This document shows, in pieces, positions 37,128-46,518 of a DNA stretch of 64,000 nt. Where the stretch lies: the NCBI GenBank assembly GCA_934167445.1, contig CAKPKJ010000001.1, positions 62,001-126,000 of the forward strand, given 5' to 3'. Under the pieces are notes generated by a model. It ran no database searches and had not been told where the DNA came from. It saw only the letters and a list, made by a program, of their open reading frames with translations. This stretch comes from an uncultured Clostridia bacterium. GTDB taxonomy: Bacteria > Bacillota > Clostridia > TANB77 > CAG-508. How positions within the stretch are numbered: the first letter of the stretch is position 1; every line of letters begins with the position of its first letter. Made by a program: the position numbers and the translations under genes.

Positions 37128-37162
37128 AAACTCTTTCTACAATTCAAGAAAGGGGATAATAA

Positions 37163-38032
37163 ATGGAGAAGAATGAAGAAAAAAAGGAAATTTTAGAACA
37201 AACTATGGAAGACGAAAAAAAAGAAAAGCAAAAGAAAGAAAAAATTTTTTACAAAAAATGGTGGTTTTGGATAATATTATTAATTATGATTTTGATAATA
37301 GGATTTATTGTGATTATACTAGTTGGTTTTAATATGATCAATCCTGACAAAAACTTAACTGAATTGGCGAAAAAATTAAAAGATTACGATGAAAGAATAA
37401 CGGTATTTCAATCTGCAAATAAAAGGACAATAGCTATTAATTGTAATTTTGACAATGAAGGAGAAGCAACAGAGAAATCAACAGAAATAGGAAAAATAAT
37501 AAATAACTATATGGATTACTTGGGCGCATATAAGAATATTAGTATGGATGTATACACTGAAAATGGAATGAAAACGAGTTTTACTATAGACACAGCAACG
37601 AGGAAGATAGAAAAAGACAAGCAAGAGACTTGGGCACTAGAAAATTCAGCCGCCTATAATGCAGAGCAAAATAAATTGAAAGAAATACAGACGAAGCAAA
37701 ATGAAATAAAATCAGAGATATCTTCATTAGAAAATAAAAAGCAAACTTTAAATACGGAGATACAAGAGTTGAATAGTGAGGTTGTAAAAATCAAAGGTCA
37801 GCCTAAAACATATCCAGCTGGACAACTAACGGCCGGAACAGATATACCTGTTGGAAAGTATAAAATATATGATGGAAAGAGCAATTTTGTAGTATATTCA
37901 AAGTCAGGAGAATTAAAAGTAAATATTATCTTAGGAGCGGAAAACTACGGGGTTAATGAATACGTATATACGTTTAAAGAAGGGGATATGGTAAAGGCAA
38001 ATTCTTCATTTAAACTAGTAACAATTGAATAA
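37163..38032 (+). CDS. Membrane-anchored moron protein
   Basis: A 289-residue protein: charged N-terminus, one membrane helix (about 33-56), extracellular region with a coiled coil (about 170-215) and a beta-rich C-terminal domain (TAGTDIPVGKYKIYDG onwards). It interrupts the tail cluster between tape measure and Dit, has its own promoter and lies between two copies of a 17-bp promoter sequence. This is the layout of a moron expressed from the lysogen, perhaps altering the host surface. Function unknown. Confidence 0.6.
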   Translation: MEKNEEKKEILEQTMEDEKKEKQKKEKIFYKKWWFWIILLIMILIIGFIVIILVGFNMINPDKNLTELAKKLKDYDERITVFQSANKRTIAINCNFDNEGEATEKSTEIGKIINNYMDYLGAYKNISMDVYTENGMKTSFTIDTATRKIEKDKQETWALENSAAYNAEQNKLKEIQTKQNEIKSEISSLENKKQTLNTEIQELNSEVVKIKGQPKTYPAGQLTAGTDIPVGKYKIYDGKSNFVVYSKSGELKVNIILGAENYGVNEYVYTFKEGDMVKANSSFKLVTIE

Positions 38033-38068
38033 AAAACAAAATGCAATAAACTGTCGATTTTAGTATTT

Positions 38069-38097
38069 TTGCCAATAAATTACTAGAAAAGTATGAT
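38069..38097 (+). promoter_or_regulatory. Promoter downstream of the moron
   Basis: TTGCCA (38069-38074), 17 bp, TATGAT (38092-38097), inside the second copy of the repeat. Confidence 0.6.
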
Positions 38098-38103
38098 AAA
38101 CTC

Positions 38104-38262
38104 CTTGCGAGGAAGATAGAGCTATGATACCAATTCAGTACTTCGGGTCAAAATAGAGATGCGATAGTAATAAACAAAATTAGATTATATAGTTTAATAA
38201 TGTCAAGTAAACTATCAATAGGATTATAGAAATTTAAAGCATCAGTACAGCTGGTGCTTTTT
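38104..38262 (+). ncRNA. Predicted small RNA in the tail cluster
   Basis: About 159 nt from the promoter at 38069 to an intrinsic terminator (38236-38245 with 38251-38260, T run). Internal stems include ATAGTTTA/TAAACTAT (about 38199-38222). No reading frame. It would be made in the lysogen; alternatively it is only a leader of the tail genes. Confidence 0.45.
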
Positions 38263-38272
38263 ACAATGGGAA

Positions 38273-39136
38273 GTGAAAAAAGTGGTGAGAGAATTTAAAT
38301 TAATAAATGAAAAAGGTCAAAGCTATTCGCTAATGGATGCAGAAAATGCTTGTTTATTGACAGACCCTGACGGATTGGGGTATTCATATGATACCGATTA
38401 TGAACAAGTGGGAAATACATTCATAGAAAATTTAAAAAAAATTGAGCAGGGGAAAATAACAGGAACAGCCAACTTTGAAAAATATGATAATTATAAAAAA
38501 CTTGTTGATTTTATAGACGATGCAGAAAGTTTAAGATTTTCATACAAGATACCGTTTGCAAACAAAGAAAAAGAGTATTTCAAGAATGTTAATTTCAAAG
38601 AAATAACAAAAACACAAAAGGCGGAAAATGGAATAATAAGTGAAACAATAACTTTTGAATGCTTAGGGCTATGGTATGAAGAAAACACTATAGAATATAC
38701 AATAAATCCTTCTGCAGACGAAATTAGGTGGGATTTTATTTGGGATGCAATGTTTAATGACAATAATCGTCAAAATGTAACTTATCAAAACGTAGGGCAT
38801 GTTCCAGCACCAATTGTTTTAGAAATGAGTGGACCTGTCTCAAATCCGCAGGTAGAAGTATATATTGAAGATATGTTATATCAAGAACTAAAAATAAATA
38901 CGACTATAGCGGAATATGAAAAGCTTGTTTATAACAGCAAAGAAAATGAATTTACAATAAAGAAAATAAAAACAGACGGAACAGAAGAAGAACTGTTTGA
39001 CTTAGATACAATTGATTTTGAAAATGATAATGTAATAAGAATACCAAAAAATAAAACGTGTGAAATTAGATTAAAAGCAGACAATATAATAGAAAATGCC
39101 AAACTAACTATATTCCCTCAATATAAAAGTGTATAG
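38273..39136 (+). CDS. Distal tail protein (Dit)
   Basis: A 287-residue protein that joins tube and baseplate. The N-terminal half has the siphovirus Dit pattern (EFKLINEKGQSYSLMD, later ITFECLGLWYEE). GTG 38273 or GTG 38282/38285 could be the start. The upstream terminator means late transcription must read through it. Confidence 0.75.
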   Translation: MKKVVREFKLINEKGQSYSLMDAENACLLTDPDGLGYSYDTDYEQVGNTFIENLKKIEQGKITGTANFEKYDNYKKLVDFIDDAESLRFSYKIPFANKEKEYFKNVNFKEITKTQKAENGIISETITFECLGLWYEENTIEYTINPSADEIRWDFIWDAMFNDNNRQNVTYQNVGHVPAPIVLEMSGPVSNPQVEVYIEDMLYQELKINTTIAEYEKLVYNSKENEFTIKKIKTDGTEEELFDLDTIDFENDNVIRIPKNKTCEIRLKADNIIENAKLTIFPQYKSV

Positions 39137-39145
39137 GAGGAAAAC

Positions 39146-40369
39146 ATGAAAGTCAAGTATAATGGAAAAGAATATACAGCAGAATACAACAGTCAAACAG
39201 GATATTGCGAAATAAAATTAAATGCTCCAAATACAGGTGGAATTTATAATACAGAAGTTGAATTTTCAGATTTATTTGAGCAGAAATATGTGGAGCAGAA
39301 AGTAGTACAAGTATTAGCAAAGGAAAAGCCAAAGGATGAGAATGAAGTAACATTTATGTGGGTATTTGATGGCTATGATTTTAAAATAAAAGGAATTATG
39401 GAATTGAGTGACTATGAAATATCTATTGACGAAGAAACTAATTCAAACACGATTGTAAATGTGCTAAAAAACGTACAAGCAAAAGAAGGCGATATTGTTG
39501 CTATAAAAAAAGGAAATGAAGTAGTGTATTGGGGAATTGTTAAAGAAGTAGAAAACGAAGATGGGAAAACATTATATAAATACACATTGAAATACATTAC
39601 TAATATATTTGACCAAAAAGTCATTCTAAAAAATGAAGATATAATAAAAACAATAGGAATAGAAGATTTTATAGAGAAAACAATTAAAGAAAATTTTATA
39701 AATAATACAGATACTTTTTTGAATAAAGCATATTTAAAGATAGTAGTAAAGACACATACTAAAATACAGACAACGGTGGATAACGTTCAAGATGGTATTT
39801 ATAATTTGCATACATGGATAACAAATTGTACACATAGATATAACATTGTGTACAATTTTTCTATTGAATCAAAAAAATTAGTAATTACAATAGAAAACAG
39901 AGCAACAAAGAAAGTATTAATTGATACAACAGCTCAAGCAATATCAAATTATTCAGAAGTCTTTGAAACTAATGTAATTTCAAAAGTAACAGTACTCACA
40001 AAAGAAGAGGGCGAATATAACTTATACTTATTAACAGATAGAACAACAACAACAGATATGAAAAACGAAAATAGAGCTAAAGGAAAAGTGGAAACAGTAT
40101 ATACAGAAAAAATGGAAGATGCACCGCAAAAGGCACTAGATACAATGAAATCCAATAGCTACAATCATAATATAACTTTTAAAATGTTAAATAAATATAT
40201 GAAGGTTGGAACGCCGATTGCAATCAAAACTAAGAATAGTGTGATTTTAGATACTTATATTTCTGCACTGAAAATAACTCAAGACAAATTTATAGAATAT
40301 ACGTGCGGAAATATAAGAATCAAACTAATAGACAAGTTATTAAAAGAAAGGAGTCAAAAAAATGGTTAG
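39146..40369 (+). CDS. Tail-associated baseplate protein (Gp37/Tal-like)
   Basis: A 407-residue beta-rich protein following Dit, at the place of the baseplate hub. Segments VNVLKNVQAKEGDIVAIKKG and the C-terminal ISALKITQDKFIEYTCG resemble Gp37-like hub proteins. AGGAGGA site. It overlaps the next gene by 8 bp. Confidence 0.65.
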   Translation: MKVKYNGKEYTAEYNSQTGYCEIKLNAPNTGGIYNTEVEFSDLFEQKYVEQKVVQVLAKEKPKDENEVTFMWVFDGYDFKIKGIMELSDYEISIDEETNSNTIVNVLKNVQAKEGDIVAIKKGNEVVYWGIVKEVENEDGKTLYKYTLKYITNIFDQKVILKNEDIIKTIGIEDFIEKTIKENFINNTDTFLNKAYLKIVVKTHTKIQTTVDNVQDGIYNLHTWITNCTHRYNIVYNFSIESKKLVITIENRATKKVLIDTTAQAISNYSEVFETNVISKVTVLTKEEGEYNLYLLTDRTTTTDMKNENRAKGKVETVYTEKMEDAPQKALDTMKSNSYNHNITFKMLNKYMKVGTPIAIKTKNSVILDTYISALKITQDKFIEYTCGNIRIKLIDKLLKERSQKNG

Positions 40370-41264
40370 AGGAGAAACTTATGACAAGCAATTATTCGAA
40401 AGCGAAACTTTTAGACATTTTATAAACATTTTTCTAAATAAGCAAAGTGGGATAACGAAAGGATGTGAACTTTCTAAAAATTTGCAAAGTATAGTTATAG
40501 AAACAGGAAGTTTTATCATTCAAGGAGGATTCTTAAAGGAAGTTACAGGAACAGAAAATGAGATTCCATCTGAAGCAGGCTATTATAAATTAGTATATGA
40601 AATAGATTTATCAAAAACAAATACTAAAGATGAATTTAAACAAGGAAGTTATAAATTCGTAAAAGCTTTGGGAGATTATCCTAAGCTGATACAAGAGGAT
40701 TTAGATAATGGAGGAACGATATATCAATTGCCGTTCTGTCAATTTAGGGTTACAGAAGCAGGACTGCAAGACTTTAAGGATTTGCGAGAACTTATAGAAT
40801 ACAGAATTTTTCAAAAGAATGTTGAAGAAGCAATAAAAGAAGCAACAGAAAAAAATATAATTACGGCATATCCTACAGCTAGTTTATCAAATGTGTCTGA
40901 TAATACATTGATAAAATTGTCTGAAAGTGTGGTAGTAGGAGATAAGTTGTCGTTAAAGGACAATGCAATAGTGATAGGAAAAGGTGTAAGCAAAATCAAA
41001 GTTTCTGGAACTATATTTTATCAAGCATTGCCAAGCAACCAATCTTATTTGTTTCCAAATTTGAAGAAAAATGGAGCTGTTTTTGCATCGCCAATCGTAA
41101 GTAAAGGTGTAACTGATTTCAATTCGGCAGTTTTTGCTACAACGCTTGAAGAAGTTGAAGAAGGAGATAAGATTACAATGACAATTGGGGATGTAAACAG
41201 ATTAAGTGTAGGCGTTAGAGGAGGAAGAACAGCAACATATTTGACCGTTGAAGTTATCGAATAA
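40362..41264 (+). CDS. Baseplate or tail fibre protein
   Basis: A 300-residue protein. Residues 1-160 resemble phage baseplate proteins (SETFRHFINIFLNKQSG, YYKLVYEIDLS), followed by a short helix and a beta-rich C-terminal domain likely exposed for receptor contact. Assigned by order and pattern. Confidence 0.6.
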   Translation: MVRGETYDKQLFESETFRHFINIFLNKQSGITKGCELSKNLQSIVIETGSFIIQGGFLKEVTGTENEIPSEAGYYKLVYEIDLSKTNTKDEFKQGSYKFVKALGDYPKLIQEDLDNGGTIYQLPFCQFRVTEAGLQDFKDLRELIEYRIFQKNVEEAIKEATEKNIITAYPTASLSNVSDNTLIKLSESVVVGDKLSLKDNAIVIGKGVSKIKVSGTIFYQALPSNQSYLFPNLKKNGAVFASPIVSKGVTDFNSAVFATTLEEVEEGDKITMTIGDVNRLSVGVRGGRTATYLTVEVIE

Positions 41265-41317
41265 TATTCATATATATTACATAAATAAATACACAAAAAA
41301 TGGTGAGGTATTAAAAA

Positions 41318-41482
41318 ATGAATAAAATTGAAGAAATAGTTGTAGAGCCTTCGAAAATTTTCGAAAGCTCCACTTTTAAATTAAAGATAAAGGCAATTAG
41401 ATATATGACTTGTAAAGAAATGAAAACAAAAACTTGTAAAGCAACAAGAACGTGGACTTGCAGAGAGGTTGGTGGAAAATGA
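41318..41482 (+). CDS. Small Cys/Thr-rich phage protein
   Basis: A 54-residue ORF (ATG 41318, GGTGAGG upstream) ending in overlap with the fibre gene. Three Cys in Thr/Lys-rich context. A near-perfect 26-bp palindrome (41345-41370) lies in its coding region. Unknown. Confidence 0.45.
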   Translation: MNKIEEIVVEPSKIFESSTFKLKIKAIRYMTCKEMKTKTCKATRTWTCREVGGK

Positions 41483-43563
41483 GAAAAGATAATGGAATTA
41501 CAGTATATGAAGAGACAGATAAATGCGCACTAGACGAATATTCAGAACAACTTGCAAAAGATATAGAACAAAAATTTAAAGATGAAGCATATGATGATAC
41601 AGAAATAAAGCAAGATATATCAAACATACAAGCAGAACAAGAAACTCAAAACATAAATATAAAGTCACTACAAAAAGAAAATGCAGAAATAAAAGAAGAA
41701 AACAAAAGATTAAAAGAAGATTTAAACGCATTTCCAACTGTAAACGGAAGTGGAGAATATGTTACTTTAGATACAGCAGATAGTAGGTTCAAAAAGTTTA
41801 AGATAATTGGAAAAAGTGTACAAGAAACAAGAGAAGGATATAATTTATTAAATGTTCCAGCTGAATATACTGTATTAAGTACAGAGGTTGTTAAAAAAGT
41901 TCCGATTTCATTAAAGGCAAACCATACGTATACTATTAAAATTGGACAAATTAACACAGACAATACTGATGTAACTAGTGTTTTATTTAGATTTATATAT
42001 AACGAAGTAGATATAAGTAATTCATATGTTTTTGTTAAACTTTCAGATTTAAAAACGGTGTATACACCAGCATCTGATGTGGATGACATTTGGATTTATA
42101 GTGGCGATAGTTATGCTCAAGGTGCCAAGACAAATACAACATATAAAAATTTAATGATTTATGAAGGCACAGACGACAAACCTTACGAACCCTACACAGG
42201 AGGGATACCATCTCCAGATTATCCAAGCGAAATTGAAGCAGTAGGAAATAATGGAAATTTATATGATAAGGAAAATCCAAATGTTTTAGATACACCTATT
42301 GATATTAATGGGTTAGGTGGAAATGTAAAAAACACATATAAAACAGTATGGATACCCTGTAAACCAAATACTACATACACTGTTTCAAAGAAGTATGATG
42401 CAACAAAAAATAGATTTGCTCTTGCTTATACTAGTGAGGAACCAAACTATTCGCAACAAGTTGAAGGTTATGTAAGTAATGCATATACAAATGTTATGAC
42501 AATAACAACTAATTCAACAGCTAAATATTTAATCGCATATGTGTGGATAGCAGGTGGAAGTAATACATATCAAGAAATGTTAGATAGCATAAAAATAGAA
42601 AAAGGTACACAAGCAACAGCGGATAATGGACATGGACTTGGAAGTATGGAAATAATTATATGTAACAAAAATATTTTAAATCAAGATTTAGAATTATTCC
42701 AGGGAAATTATGATAATAATGGGAATGTCATTACTAATTCAGATAGAAGAATAGATAAGTACATATTTTTAGCAAAAGGGAATTACATACTTTGGTCTAC
42801 TATCAATAATTGGATAAATGTATTAATCTATGATAAAAACAAGAAACTCTTAAGTATTAAAAATTCAAATACAAATAAAGAGATTGCATTTACATTAGAT
42901 GAAGACGGATATATAAGATTTGGATTTAATCCGACTGTTGAAAGTTTAAAGGTTTTTCAACTAGAGAGAAACACTGAAAAAACTACAAGTGAAGAACATA
43001 AACAACAAATAATAGTATTTCCATTCAAGAAAGGTCAAAGACTGATGGAAGGCGATTATCTAGCAGAAGACGGAATACATCATAAAAGAAAACAAACAGT
43101 GTTAGATGGTACGGAAAATTGGGATACATTAGCAGCACAAAAAGGAAACAATACATCATTTTTCTACTATATAAAACCAGATATGAAAAAAGCAAGTTCG
43201 ATAATATGTAATCAATTTATAAATAGAACAGTATGGTCTACTGACGTTGAAGGAATACAAAGTATTACAAACAACGCAATTAAATTAAGAATAAATACAA
43301 GTAGAGCAAGTACAGTATCAGAATTAAAAGCTTTGCTAGCAGCACAAAAAGAAGCAGGAACACCAGTTACTATAGAATATGAATTAGCTGAAGAAGAAGT
43401 TGAAACATATACAGACGAACAAAAAGAAGCTTGGAAACAAATTAAGAATACAAGAAGCTATGAAGGACAAACAAACATATTTAGCACAGACAAAATAAGT
43501 CCAATTCTTGAAGTTACAGCAAGAAGAAATCTAAACAGTTTATTTGCTGGAGGTGATTCTTAA
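41479..43563 (+). CDS. Tail fibre / receptor-binding protein
   Basis: About 694 residues from ATG 41479. N-terminal coiled coil (about 15-80) followed by repeated beta-sandwich regions with carbohydrate-binding look (KNLMIYEGTDDKPYEPYTGG near 230, a family signature of phage minor tail proteins). The C-terminal part repeats this style. Probably recognises the host surface. Confidence 0.7.
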   Translation: MRKDNGITVYEETDKCALDEYSEQLAKDIEQKFKDEAYDDTEIKQDISNIQAEQETQNINIKSLQKENAEIKEENKRLKEDLNAFPTVNGSGEYVTLDTADSRFKKFKIIGKSVQETREGYNLLNVPAEYTVLSTEVVKKVPISLKANHTYTIKIGQINTDNTDVTSVLFRFIYNEVDISNSYVFVKLSDLKTVYTPASDVDDIWIYSGDSYAQGAKTNTTYKNLMIYEGTDDKPYEPYTGGIPSPDYPSEIEAVGNNGNLYDKENPNVLDTPIDINGLGGNVKNTYKTVWIPCKPNTTYTVSKKYDATKNRFALAYTSEEPNYSQQVEGYVSNAYTNVMTITTNSTAKYLIAYVWIAGGSNTYQEMLDSIKIEKGTQATADNGHGLGSMEIIICNKNILNQDLELFQGNYDNNGNVITNSDRRIDKYIFLAKGNYILWSTINNWINVLIYDKNKKLLSIKNSNTNKEIAFTLDEDGYIRFGFNPTVESLKVFQLERNTEKTTSEEHKQQIIVFPFKKGQRLMEGDYLAEDGIHHKRKQTVLDGTENWDTLAAQKGNNTSFFYYIKPDMKKASSIICNQFINRTVWSTDVEGIQSITNNAIKLRINTSRASTVSELKALLAAQKEAGTPVTIEYELAEEEVETYTDEQKEAWKQIKNTRSYEGQTNIFSTDKISPILEVTARRNLNSLFAGGDS

Positions 43564-43847
43564 TGAAAGAATTATTAGAAATGTTAACTAATTACGGAGT
43601 TTCAATAATAATAGTTGGGTTATTTTTATATGATTGGTTTACAACTAGAAAAGATATGCAAAAAACACTAGACCAAAATAGCAAATGTTTGGTTGAAATT
43701 CAAAACACTAATAGAAACACTGCTAAATCTCTTGAGTTACTGCAGAAAAGTATGGATAATCAATCAGAGTTTTTACAGGTACACGATAGAAGATGTGAAG
43801 CTATAGAAAAAGATATTGAAAAAATAGAAATAAAAATGGAGGGATAG
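43563..43847 (+). CDS. BhlA/UviB-type holin
   Basis: A 94-residue protein: one N-terminal membrane helix (about 9-26) and a charged coiled coil. The pattern YGVSIIIVGLFLYDWFTTRK fits BhlA/UviB holin-like peptides. It directly precedes the endolysin. Confidence 0.8.
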   Translation: MKELLEMLTNYGVSIIIVGLFLYDWFTTRKDMQKTLDQNSKCLVEIQNTNRNTAKSLELLQKSMDNQSEFLQVHDRRCEAIEKDIEKIEIKMEG

Positions 43848-43849
43848 CA

Positions 43850-45232
43850 ATGAATAATGAGCAAAAAAGAAAAATAATATTAATAATTTCAGCAGTAATA
43901 GTTGGAATATTAGGTGGATTGGGATTTTACAAAGCAAATGAAAATAGTTCAACTAATGAAATTGTAAATGGTGTAGTAAATGAAGTAAAAAACAATATTA
44001 GTACATATGATATGACAGAACAAGAAGTAAAAGACTTACCAACTACAGAAATACAAGTACAAACAGAAGAACAAGAAAAAGCAGTAGCAGAAGAGCAAAC
44101 AGTTGAGGATGAAAAATTTGAACAGCAAGGAGAAATAGCATACAATGGCACAAGCGAATATCCTAATGTTACTTTAGGAAATTATCAAGGACTTACATAT
44201 TATAGTCAAATAGACAATAGATGGCGTTATAAAATGTATTCTAGTGTAGGAAATAGTTCCCAAACAATAGGAACATCAGGTTGTGGGCCAACTTGTGCAA
44301 GTATGGTAGTAACAGCAACAAAGGGAACAATAACACCACCAGAAATGTGTGATTTATTTGTAAAATATGGATACAGAAGTGCTAACAATGGAACTTATTG
44401 GAGTGCTTTTAGATTTGTAGCAGATACATTTAATATTGGATATCAAGAAACAACAGACATTCAAAGAGCATTGCAATTATTAGAAAGTCAAAATTATGTT
44501 GTGGCTAGTTGTGGTAATGGATTATTTACTACAGGTGGTCATTTTATTTTACTAACTAAAGTTGAAAACGGAATGATAGAAATATATGATCCATATTTGT
44601 ATGCTGGTAAATTTGATACAGCTACAAGAAGAGGAAAAGCAGTAGTTGAAGGTAATAAAGTTTATGTAAGTGTAGTCAACTTCAAAAAATACGCTAATTA
44701 CAAAGGTTTCTTTGCATATAAATATGATGGTAGTACACAAGAAAATAAACAAACAGTTACAACACAAGCATATACTAGATATGTAAATGCTAAAATAGGA
44801 TTAAATATAAGAAATAATGTAAATGGAAGCATAATAGGTTCTTATAAATATGGTACAGCAGTATTAGTATATGAAACAAGAGATGGTTGGAGTAGAGTAG
44901 GAACAAATAGATGGGTTTCTAGTAATTATTTAACAAGCTATATGCCTTCAACACAAACTCCTGTTAAAACTATTTCTGGTGTGAAATATACAACAGGAAA
45001 ATACAAAGTAAATGCTAGTGTCTTAAATGTTAGAACAGGAGCAGGTACAAAGTATAAAATAAAAGGATATAAACGATTAACAGCAAATGCAAGATACCAA
45101 AATAAAAAATTAGGAAATCAATATACTAATGGATTAAAACGTGGAGTAGTAACAACAGTTATTAAAGTTCGAAATGGATTTGGATTAACTCCAAGTGGGT
45201 GGATTGCATTGAATTATTGCACAAAGATGTAA
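43850..45232 (+). CDS. Endolysin: C39-like peptidase with SH3 domains
   Basis: A 460-residue enzyme. Membrane helix at about 9-26 (signal-arrest type), acidic linker, then a papain-like peptidase domain: Cys145 in SGCGPTCAS, His near 231 in GGHFILL, Asp near 247 in IYDPYLY. Two SH3b wall-binding domains follow (about 305-365 and 380-455). It should cut peptidoglycan peptides at lysis. Confidence 0.85.
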   Translation: MNNEQKRKIILIISAVIVGILGGLGFYKANENSSTNEIVNGVVNEVKNNISTYDMTEQEVKDLPTTEIQVQTEEQEKAVAEEQTVEDEKFEQQGEIAYNGTSEYPNVTLGNYQGLTYYSQIDNRWRYKMYSSVGNSSQTIGTSGCGPTCASMVVTATKGTITPPEMCDLFVKYGYRSANNGTYWSAFRFVADTFNIGYQETTDIQRALQLLESQNYVVASCGNGLFTTGGHFILLTKVENGMIEIYDPYLYAGKFDTATRRGKAVVEGNKVYVSVVNFKKYANYKGFFAYKYDGSTQENKQTVTTQAYTRYVNAKIGLNIRNNVNGSIIGSYKYGTAVLVYETRDGWSRVGTNRWVSSNYLTSYMPSTQTPVKTISGVKYTTGKYKVNASVLNVRTGAGTKYKIKGYKRLTANARYQNKKLGNQYTNGLKRGVVTTVIKVRNGFGLTPSGWIALNYCTKM

Positions 45233-45248
45233 AATAAAAGGGCAGATA

Positions 45249-45551
45249 TTATTCTGCCTTTTCTATATTATTTTCTTCATCTATTGTAAATTTTAAAAAT
45301 TTTTGTTCAGATAAATTATTGTGAAGAATATAAATATAGATATTACCGAAAATATGGTTAAAATTTTCTGGACTATTATGGGCAACTGATATTTCGGTTG
45401 CATTACTATCATCTTTAAAATGAATTAATGATTTTTCACTATCTGATAACTTTGAATAATCAAAATCTTTATTATCAGTTATAAAATACAAATATTCTGT
45501 ATAAAATGGGTCTTCTTTATTATCTGTTTTCTCTAAAAAAATATATTTCAT
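45249..45551 (-). CDS. Small acidic protein, unknown
   Basis: About 100 residues from ATG 45551 (AGGGAGG upstream on this strand). Acidic, Tyr/Phe-rich, no membrane segment. It lies between the endolysin and attR and is transcribed against the late genes, a typical lysogenic-conversion slot. Function unknown. Confidence 0.5.
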   Translation of the reverse strand: MKYIFLEKTDNKEDPFYTEYLYFITDNKDFDYSKLSDSEKSLIHFKDDSNATEISVAHNSPENFNHIFGNIYIYILHNNLSEQKFLKFTIDEENNIEKAE

Positions 45552-45572
45552 AAAATCCCTCCTTTTTTCCAC

Positions 45573-45999
45573 ACTATATCACATCAAAAATAAAAAGACT
45601 GTCGAATTTTATCATAAAACATAAAAATATAAAAAATGACTGAAAACCAAGTAATATAATTACTCTACTAAAAAAATAAAACGGCTTAAAATCAATTGTG
45701 AAGTGCCAAACTTTTCTTGACATTTCAAGAAAAAATAAGTCTATAAAAACTATTGATTTATAAAATCTTATAATATATAATATACCAAAATGGAGTAATA
45801 ATTATATAAAAAAGACATTTATTGACTGGTGCCATATTGATTTTTAGTATGCGGTGTGATATAAAATTAATGCAGTAAATAATGCAATAGGAAGAGTTTT
45901 TAATATTTTCAAGAAGTTAACAAAATAAGAAAAATACTGATTTTAGTGGCATTAGGTCGTAAAAATGCTTAAGATTTTATGAATTAATATAGTAAATAG
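45573..45999. other. Non-coding attR arm region
   Basis: No gene seen. It holds the right arm sites (45868-45889) and very AT-rich sequence. A possible plus-strand promoter element TTGACA lies at 45718-45723. Confidence 0.5.
45868..45889. repeat. Integrase arm-type sites, right
   Basis: TAATGCAGTA (45868-45877) and TAATGCAATA (45880-45889), matching the left arm repeats in sequence and orientation. Confidence 0.5.
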
Positions 46000-46013
46000 A
46001 CCATCGGTACCAA
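46000..46013 (+). repeat. attR core
   Basis: Second copy of the 14-bp tRNA-Leu 3' sequence; chromosomal DNA resumes after it. Confidence 0.9.
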
Positions 46014-46018
46014 TAAAC

Positions 46019-46063
46019 AAAAGTCTTATAAACATTGAAATATCAATGATTTATAAGGCTTTT
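46019..46063 (+). terminator. Original tRNA-Leu terminator
   Basis: A 14-bp stem (46019-46032 with 46050-46063, one G-U) plus T run, placed as if directly after a tRNA. It was separated from tRNA-Leu by prophage insertion. Confidence 0.7.
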
Positions 46064-46105
46064 ATTATTTTGATTAATGTAATAAACTTTTGACTTAGCT
46101 ATTAT

Positions 46106-46146
46106 AAAAAGCAATAAAGACTTAATATAAGTCAATATTGCTTTTT
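46106..46146. terminator. Bidirectional terminator
   Basis: Stem AAAAGCAATA/TATTGCTTTT with an inner ACTT/AAGT helix; T-rich on both strands. It ends the minus-strand gene at 46145-46330. Confidence 0.65.
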
Positions 46147-46330
46147 AATGAGAATTATCATTATCTTCTTTTAACTCATCTATAGCGTGTTTTGTTGCGG
46201 CAACTACAAAAGCTGAAAAGGTTGTTTCTTTTCCACGTATAGCATTTTCAACATCATCTATTAAACTGTTAGGAAATCTAACAGAACGTTGGGTTGTTGA
46301 TGGGATAATCGGTATTTTAAAATTACTCAT
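46145..46330 (-). CDS. Ribbon-helix-helix (Arc/CopG-like) protein
   Basis: A 61-residue protein: beta strand RSVRFPNSLIDDVENAI followed by two helices, as in Arc/CopG DNA-binding proteins. AAAGGAG site on the minus strand. Just outside attR; may be a relic of an earlier element or an orphan antitoxin (no toxin seen). Confidence 0.6.
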   Translation of the reverse strand: MSNFKIPIIPSTTQRSVRFPNSLIDDVENAIRGKETTFSAFVVAATKHAIDELKEDNDNSH

Positions 46331-46518
46331 AATAAACTCCTTTCACTTATATATTATAAACAATAAAATGCAATACGAATGTAATGCATTTGAAAGACAC
46401 TTGAATCACATACAATAAAAATATTTTGATGTATTATGATTAGGAAAAGAAGATGATGTCGTTATTTGTGAAATAAGAGGATATCTAGATGTACTAAAAT
46501 AAAAGGAGGAAATGTATT

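Larger units (their letters stand above)
10220..46013. mobile_element. Complete long-tailed (siphovirus-like) prophage in tRNA-Leu
   Basis: Bounded by a 14-bp direct repeat, the 3' end of tRNA-Leu (10220-10233 and 46000-46013). It holds an integrase next to attL, a divergent lysogeny switch, replication, head, tail and lysis modules in standard order. No structural module is missing, so it could be inducible if the frame breaks at CGG codons in the integrase and tape-measure genes are suppressed. Confidence 0.92.
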
